Source of the DNA: Allofournierella_A excrementavium
GTDB taxonomy: Bacteria; Bacillota; Clostridia; Oscillospirales; Ruminococcaceae
Assembly (NCBI GenBank): GCA_019120375.1
Contig: DWVE01000006.1
Span: 12,483 to 76,482 of the forward strand
DNA: 64,000 bases
Direction: 5' to 3'
Made by a program: the position numbers and the translations under genes
Notes under the pieces: model-generated
Databases searched by the model: none
The model's input: the letters and a program-made list of their open reading frames with translations, nothing else
What the model was told of the DNA's origin: nothing
In this document: piece by piece, positions 60,855 through 64,000 of the stretch
Layout of the letters: every line of letters begins with the position of its first letter
Numbering within the stretch: position 1 is the stretch's first letter

Positions 60855-62228
60855 TCAGGCCGCTGCCGCAGCCGGTTCTTCGGGGTTTGGCGCCCGCACC
60901 TTTTTGCGCAGGACGAGGAAACAGATGAGGTGCACCACCGTCGTCAGCCCCCAGGACACCGGGTAGGAAATATACAGGCAGAGCTGGGTGCGCTCCCACT
61001 GGAAGATGGTCATGATCCAGACGATGCGCAGCAGGCAGGCGCCCACGATGGACACCACCATGGGCAGCACAGACGCCCCCAGGCCGCGGACGCTGCAAGC
61101 GAGGCAGTCCATCCAGCCGCAGAGGAAGTAGGTGGTGCAGACCACGCTCATGCGGTAGAGGCCGTAGGTGATGACCTGGGCGTCGGAGGTGTAGATGGCA
61201 AGCAGCCAGCGGCCCGCCAGATAGGCGCTGGCTCCAAGGCCGATGCCCACCGCCGCCGAGAGCATCATGCACTGAGCCACCACCTTGTCCACCCGGCCAA
61301 AGCGGCGGGCGCCCACGTTCTGGCTCACAAAGCTCATGGAGGTCTGGGACACGGCGTTCATGCAGGTGTAGACGAAGCCCTCGATGTTGGAGGCGGCGGT
61401 GTTGCCCGCCATCACCGACGAGCCGAAGCTGTTCACCGAGGACTGGATGAGCACATTGGACAGGCTGAACACCATGCCCTGCACGCCGGCGGGCACGCCG
61501 ATGCGCAAAATCTCCCGGAACTGCTCCGGGTCGATGCGAAGCTCATGCAGCACCAGTCGGAACGCGCCGGTGTTGTGCTGCAGGCAGATCACGATGAGGT
61601 AGGCAGAGACCGTCTGGCTGATGATGGTGGCCAGGGCCACACCCGCCACGCCCATGGAAAAGGCGATGACGAAAATCAGGTTCAGCACCACGTTGATGAT
61701 GCCCGCCAGGGTCAGGAAGTAGAGTGGCCGCCGGGTGTCGCCCACCGCCCGCAGGATGGCCGCGCCGAAGTTGTAGACCAGCAGGCTGGGCGCGCCCACG
61801 AAGTAGATGCGCAGATAAAGGGCGGCCTGGTCGATCACGTCGTCCGGGGTGCCCATCAGGCTCAGCATGGGGCGGGAGGCCGCCACGCCCACAAAGCTCA
61901 GGAACACGCCCCCCACCACCGCGGTGAGCATGGCGGTGTGCACGCCCTTGTGCACCGCATCCATGTTCTTCGCGCCGTAGCTGCGGGCGATGAGCACATT
62001 CGCGCCCACCGAAAGGCCCACGAACAGGTTGACGATCAGGTTGATGAGCGCCGAGGTGGAACCCACCGCCGCCAGCGCCGTATGGCCGGTATACCGGCCG
62101 ACCACGATGATGTCCGCCGCGTTGAACAGCAGCTGCAAAACGCCCGAGCACATCAAAGGGAAGGAAAAGGTCAGGATCTTGCCCAAAAGCGGGCCGCTGG
62201 TCATGTTCATCTCATAGCTGCCAGCCAA
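60855..62228 (-). CDS. MATE-family multidrug efflux transporter
   Basis: The product is 457 residues with twelve predicted membrane helices. It opens with SYEMNMTSGPLLGKI, then LLFNAADIIVVGRY, the MATE (DinF/NorM type) signature. I kept the TTG at 62228 because the SYEM segment ahead of the first internal ATG is conserved in relatives. MATE proteins exchange cations for drugs or metabolites. A reverse promoter (TTGCGC, 16 bp, TATGAT at 62314 to 62287) precedes it. Confidence 0.9.
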   Translation of the reverse strand: MAGSYEMNMTSGPLLGKILTFSFPLMCSGVLQLLFNAADIIVVGRYTGHTALAAVGSTSALINLIVNLFVGLSVGANVLIARSYGAKNMDAVHKGVHTAMLTAVVGGVFLSFVGVAASRPMLSLMGTPDDVIDQAALYLRIYFVGAPSLLVYNFGAAILRAVGDTRRPLYFLTLAGIINVVLNLIFVIAFSMGVAGVALATIISQTVSAYLIVICLQHNTGAFRLVLHELRIDPEQFREILRIGVPAGVQGMVFSLSNVLIQSSVNSFGSSVMAGNTAASNIEGFVYTCMNAVSQTSMSFVSQNVGARRFGRVDKVVAQCMMLSAAVGIGLGASAYLAGRWLLAIYTSDAQVITYGLYRMSVVCTTYFLCGWMDCLACSVRGLGASVLPMVVSIVGACLLRIVWIMTIFQWERTQLCLYISYPVSWGLTTVVHLICFLVLRKKVRAPNPEEPAAAAA

Positions 62229-62286
62229 ACCGATGCGCCTTCTTTCTCACACATTCGTTTTCATTCAGAAATAACGTCCGTGTCCT

Positions 62287-62314
62287 ATCATAGCACAAAA
62301 CGGGCCGAGCGCAA
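62287..62314 (-). promoter_or_regulatory. Promoter of the MATE gene
   Basis: On the reverse strand TTGCGC (62314 to 62309) and TATGAT (62292 to 62287) are 16 bp apart. Between this and the next forward promoter there is an inverted repeat GGCGGGCA/TGCCCGCC (about 62355 to 62396) of unknown role; no gene is seen. Confidence 0.45.
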
Positions 62315-62432
62315 GCGGTTATTTCACATGTTCTTTACATTTCACTTCTTCACCGGCGGGCAAAAACGAAGATCAAAAAAGAAAAAAGTGCCCGCCTTTG
62401 GCCAAATCTGTCCCTTTGGGCGGTTTGCTCCC

Positions 62433-62462
62433 TTGCATTTCACCGGGCGTATCCTATATAAT
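62433..62462 (+). promoter_or_regulatory. Promoter of the CofE-like gene
   Basis: TTGCAT (62433 to 62438) and TATAAT (62457 to 62462) are 18 bp apart, giving a 5' leader of about 70 nt. Confidence 0.6.
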
Positions 62463-62539
62463 AGGAACGGACTTTTTCCCGGCAGGCCGGCGGGCCCCAG
62501 GACCGGGCGCAGATCGAAAGGGTAAAGGAGAACTGAATT

Positions 62540-63736
62540 ATGCGAACTGTCGGCACTACATCCCGCGGCGTGCGCTGCCCGGTCATCCGGGAGGGCGACG
62601 ACCTGGTCAAGATCGTCACCGACGCCATCCTCGCCTGCGGCAAGGAGCAGAACATCGAATTTCAGGACAAGGACATCGTGGCCGTGACCGAGGCTGTGGT
62701 GGCCCGCAGCCAGGGCAACTACGCCAGCGTGGACGCCATCGCCGCCGACTGTGCCGCCAAGTTCGGCACCGACACCATCGGCCTGACCTTCCCCATCCTC
62801 AGCCGCAACCGCATCGCCATCTGCCTCAAGGGCATCGCCCGCGCCTTCAAGAAGGCCTACATCCTGATGAGCTATCCCTCCGACGAGGTGGGCAACCATC
62901 TGTTCGACGAGGACCTGCTGGACGAGAAGGGCGTGAACCCCTGGAGCGACGTGCTCAGCGAAGAGAAGTACCGCGAGCTGTTCGGCTATGTGAAGCACCC
63001 CTTCACCGGCGTGGACTACGTGGAGTACTACGGCGAACTGTTCCGCAGCCAGGGCTGCGAGGTGGAGTTCGTCTTTGCCAACGACGTACGGGCCATCCTG
63101 CCCTACACCAAGAACGTGCTGTGCTGCGACATCCACAGCCGTTTCCGCTCCAAGCGCCGCCTGGAGGCCGCGGGCGCCGAGAAGGTGCTGCTGCTCAGCG
63201 ACATCATGACCGCCCCGGTGAACGGCAGCGGCTGCAACGAGCAGTTCGGCCTGCTGGGCTCCAACAAGGCCACCGAGGAGAGCGTGAAGCTCTTCCCCCG
63301 CGACTGCCAGACCTTTGTGGACGCGCTGGCCGACAGCCTGCGCAAGGCAACCGGCAAGCAGATCGAGGCCATGGTCTACGGCGACGGCGCCTTCAAGGAC
63401 CCCGTGGGCAAGATTTGGGAGCTGGCGGACCCTGTGGTCAGCCCCGCCTACACCTCCGGCCTGGAAGGCCAGCCCAACGAGCTGAAGCTGAAGTATCTGG
63501 CTGATAACGACTTCGCCGACCTGTCCGGCGAGGCCCTGACCGCCGCCATCAAGGACAGCATCAGCCACAAGGACGCCGACCTGAAGGGCCAGATGGCCAG
63601 CCAGGGCACCACCCCCCGCCGCCTGACCGACCTGATCGGCAGCCTGTGCGACCTGACCAGCGGCTCCGGCGACAAGGGCACCCCCATCATCTTCATCCAG
63701 GGTTACTTCGACAACTTCGCAAAAGAGACGAAGTAA
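62540..63736 (+). CDS. CofE-like coenzyme F420-0:L-glutamate ligase homologue
   Basis: The product is 398 residues, starting after AAAGGAG. The N-terminal half has the CofE pattern: MRTVGTTSRGVRCPVI, DIVAVTEAVVARSQGNY (CofE has a similar strand-helix with Gly-rich ligand sites), then SRNRIAICLKGIA. CofE adds glutamates to F420 using GTP. The protein is about 150 residues longer than archaeal CofE, and Clostridia of this type are not known to make F420, so the substrate is probably different. No F420 genes are nearby. Confidence 0.7.
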   Translation: MRTVGTTSRGVRCPVIREGDDLVKIVTDAILACGKEQNIEFQDKDIVAVTEAVVARSQGNYASVDAIAADCAAKFGTDTIGLTFPILSRNRIAICLKGIARAFKKAYILMSYPSDEVGNHLFDEDLLDEKGVNPWSDVLSEEKYRELFGYVKHPFTGVDYVEYYGELFRSQGCEVEFVFANDVRAILPYTKNVLCCDIHSRFRSKRRLEAAGAEKVLLLSDIMTAPVNGSGCNEQFGLLGSNKATEESVKLFPRDCQTFVDALADSLRKATGKQIEAMVYGDGAFKDPVGKIWELADPVVSPAYTSGLEGQPNELKLKYLADNDFADLSGEALTAAIKDSISHKDADLKGQMASQGTTPRRLTDLIGSLCDLTSGSGDKGTPIIFIQGYFDNFAKETK

Positions 63737-63819
63737 GGCAGGGCGCATCCATTCAACGTCCGCATCCGAACGATAAACGAAGCCGGCCCCCGCAAGGGGC
63801 TGGCTGCACCTGTAAACTG

Positions 63820-63858
63820 AAAGTAGACACTCACAAAAGTGTGGGTGTCTACTTTTTT
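63820..63858 (+). terminator. Hairpin terminator at the left end of an IS element
   Basis: AAAGTAGACAC pairs with GTGTCTACTTT and is followed by T residues. It overlaps the presumed left end (TGTAAACTGAAAG at 63811) of the IS3-type element and would both terminate the CofE-like gene and insulate the transposase. Confidence 0.65.
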
Positions 63859-63889
63859 CGTGGTAAGAAGAAGAAAAGGAGGTAGAAAA

Positions 63890-64000
63890 ATGGGAAAGAA
63901 AGGGACACCGCATCGAAAGTGGAGCAAAGAGGAAAAGCTGCGCTTCATACGTCTGCACTTGGACGAGCATATTTCAATCACGGAAATCGAGAGGAAATAC
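63890..64000 (+). CDS. Transposase OrfA-like HTH protein (partial, runs off right edge)
   Basis: The ATG at 63890 follows AAAGGAGG by 6 bases. The 37 visible residues (MGKKGTPHRKWSKEEKLRFI...) are basic and look like the HTH start of IS3/IS150-type OrfA. The rest is missing. Confidence 0.6.
   Translation, partial: MGKKGTPHRKWSKEEKLRFIRLHLDEHISITEIERKY

Larger units (their letters stand above)
63811..64000 (+). mobile_element. IS3-family-like insertion sequence, left part (runs off right edge)
   Basis: A TG-starting end at 63811 is followed by a hairpin and then a transposase-like HTH ORF. The right part is outside the window, so the ends and family cannot be verified. Confidence 0.5.

Overview
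The window looks like the chromosome of a GC-rich, anaerobic, Gram-positive Clostridia member, probably a gut Oscillospirales/Ruminococcaceae-type bacterium. The grounds are strong AGGAGG ribosome binding sites, sigma-A promoters, a rubredoxin, and Clostridia-typical families (DUF4317, DUF6809, DUF5692-like, YhgE/Pip, BlaI-type regulator). The genus cannot be named from sequence alone. High GC at third codon positions creates very long spurious antisense ORFs, which I left out.

Region 1 (1 to about 14.2 kb) is an accessory, lower-GC island ending at a tRNA-Pro gene. It holds the 5' end of a cas3 gene running off the left edge, a small ribbon-helix-helix regulator, and three near-identical palindromes lying in two divergent promoters. 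One of those promoters reads into an apparent operon: leader ORF, excisionase, tyrosine integrase, GHKL ATPase fused to a PD-(D/E)XK-like nuclease, and a DUF6809 protein. Next come two HipA-like kinases (one paired with an AbrB-type antitoxin), an IS256-family remnant, three copies of a structured hairpin motif, a Cys-cluster protein, a translationally coupled pair of degenerate tyrosine recombinases, and a third HipA-like kinase.

Region 2 (14.4 to 45.1 kb) is chromosomal: rubredoxin, nitroreductase, then a single 25-kb reverse-strand gene for an 8386-residue secreted beta-repeat surface protein with a C-terminal membrane anchor. Upstream on the same strand lie a TPR membrane protein and an OmpR-type response regulator/7TMR-DISM histidine kinase pair. 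A FadR-type regulator follows.

Region 3 (45.3 to 50.3 kb) is a forward operon: hypB, a 918-residue FAD/NAD(P)/Fe-S oxidoreductase, hypA and a multi-spanning membrane protein. No hydrogenase structural gene is present.

Region 4 (50.3 to 64 kb) contains regulator/transporter sets: TetR with YhgE/Pip, a BlaI-like repressor, MarR with a heterodimeric ABC exporter, LysR with a DUF4317 protein, a MATE exporter, a CofE-like F420 ligase homologue, and the start of an IS3-type transposase at the right edge.

The most unusual items are the integrase-linked GHKL-nuclease unit, the repeated HipA-like kinases with related operators, the three-copy RNA-like motif, the degenerate recombinase pair, and the giant surface protein.
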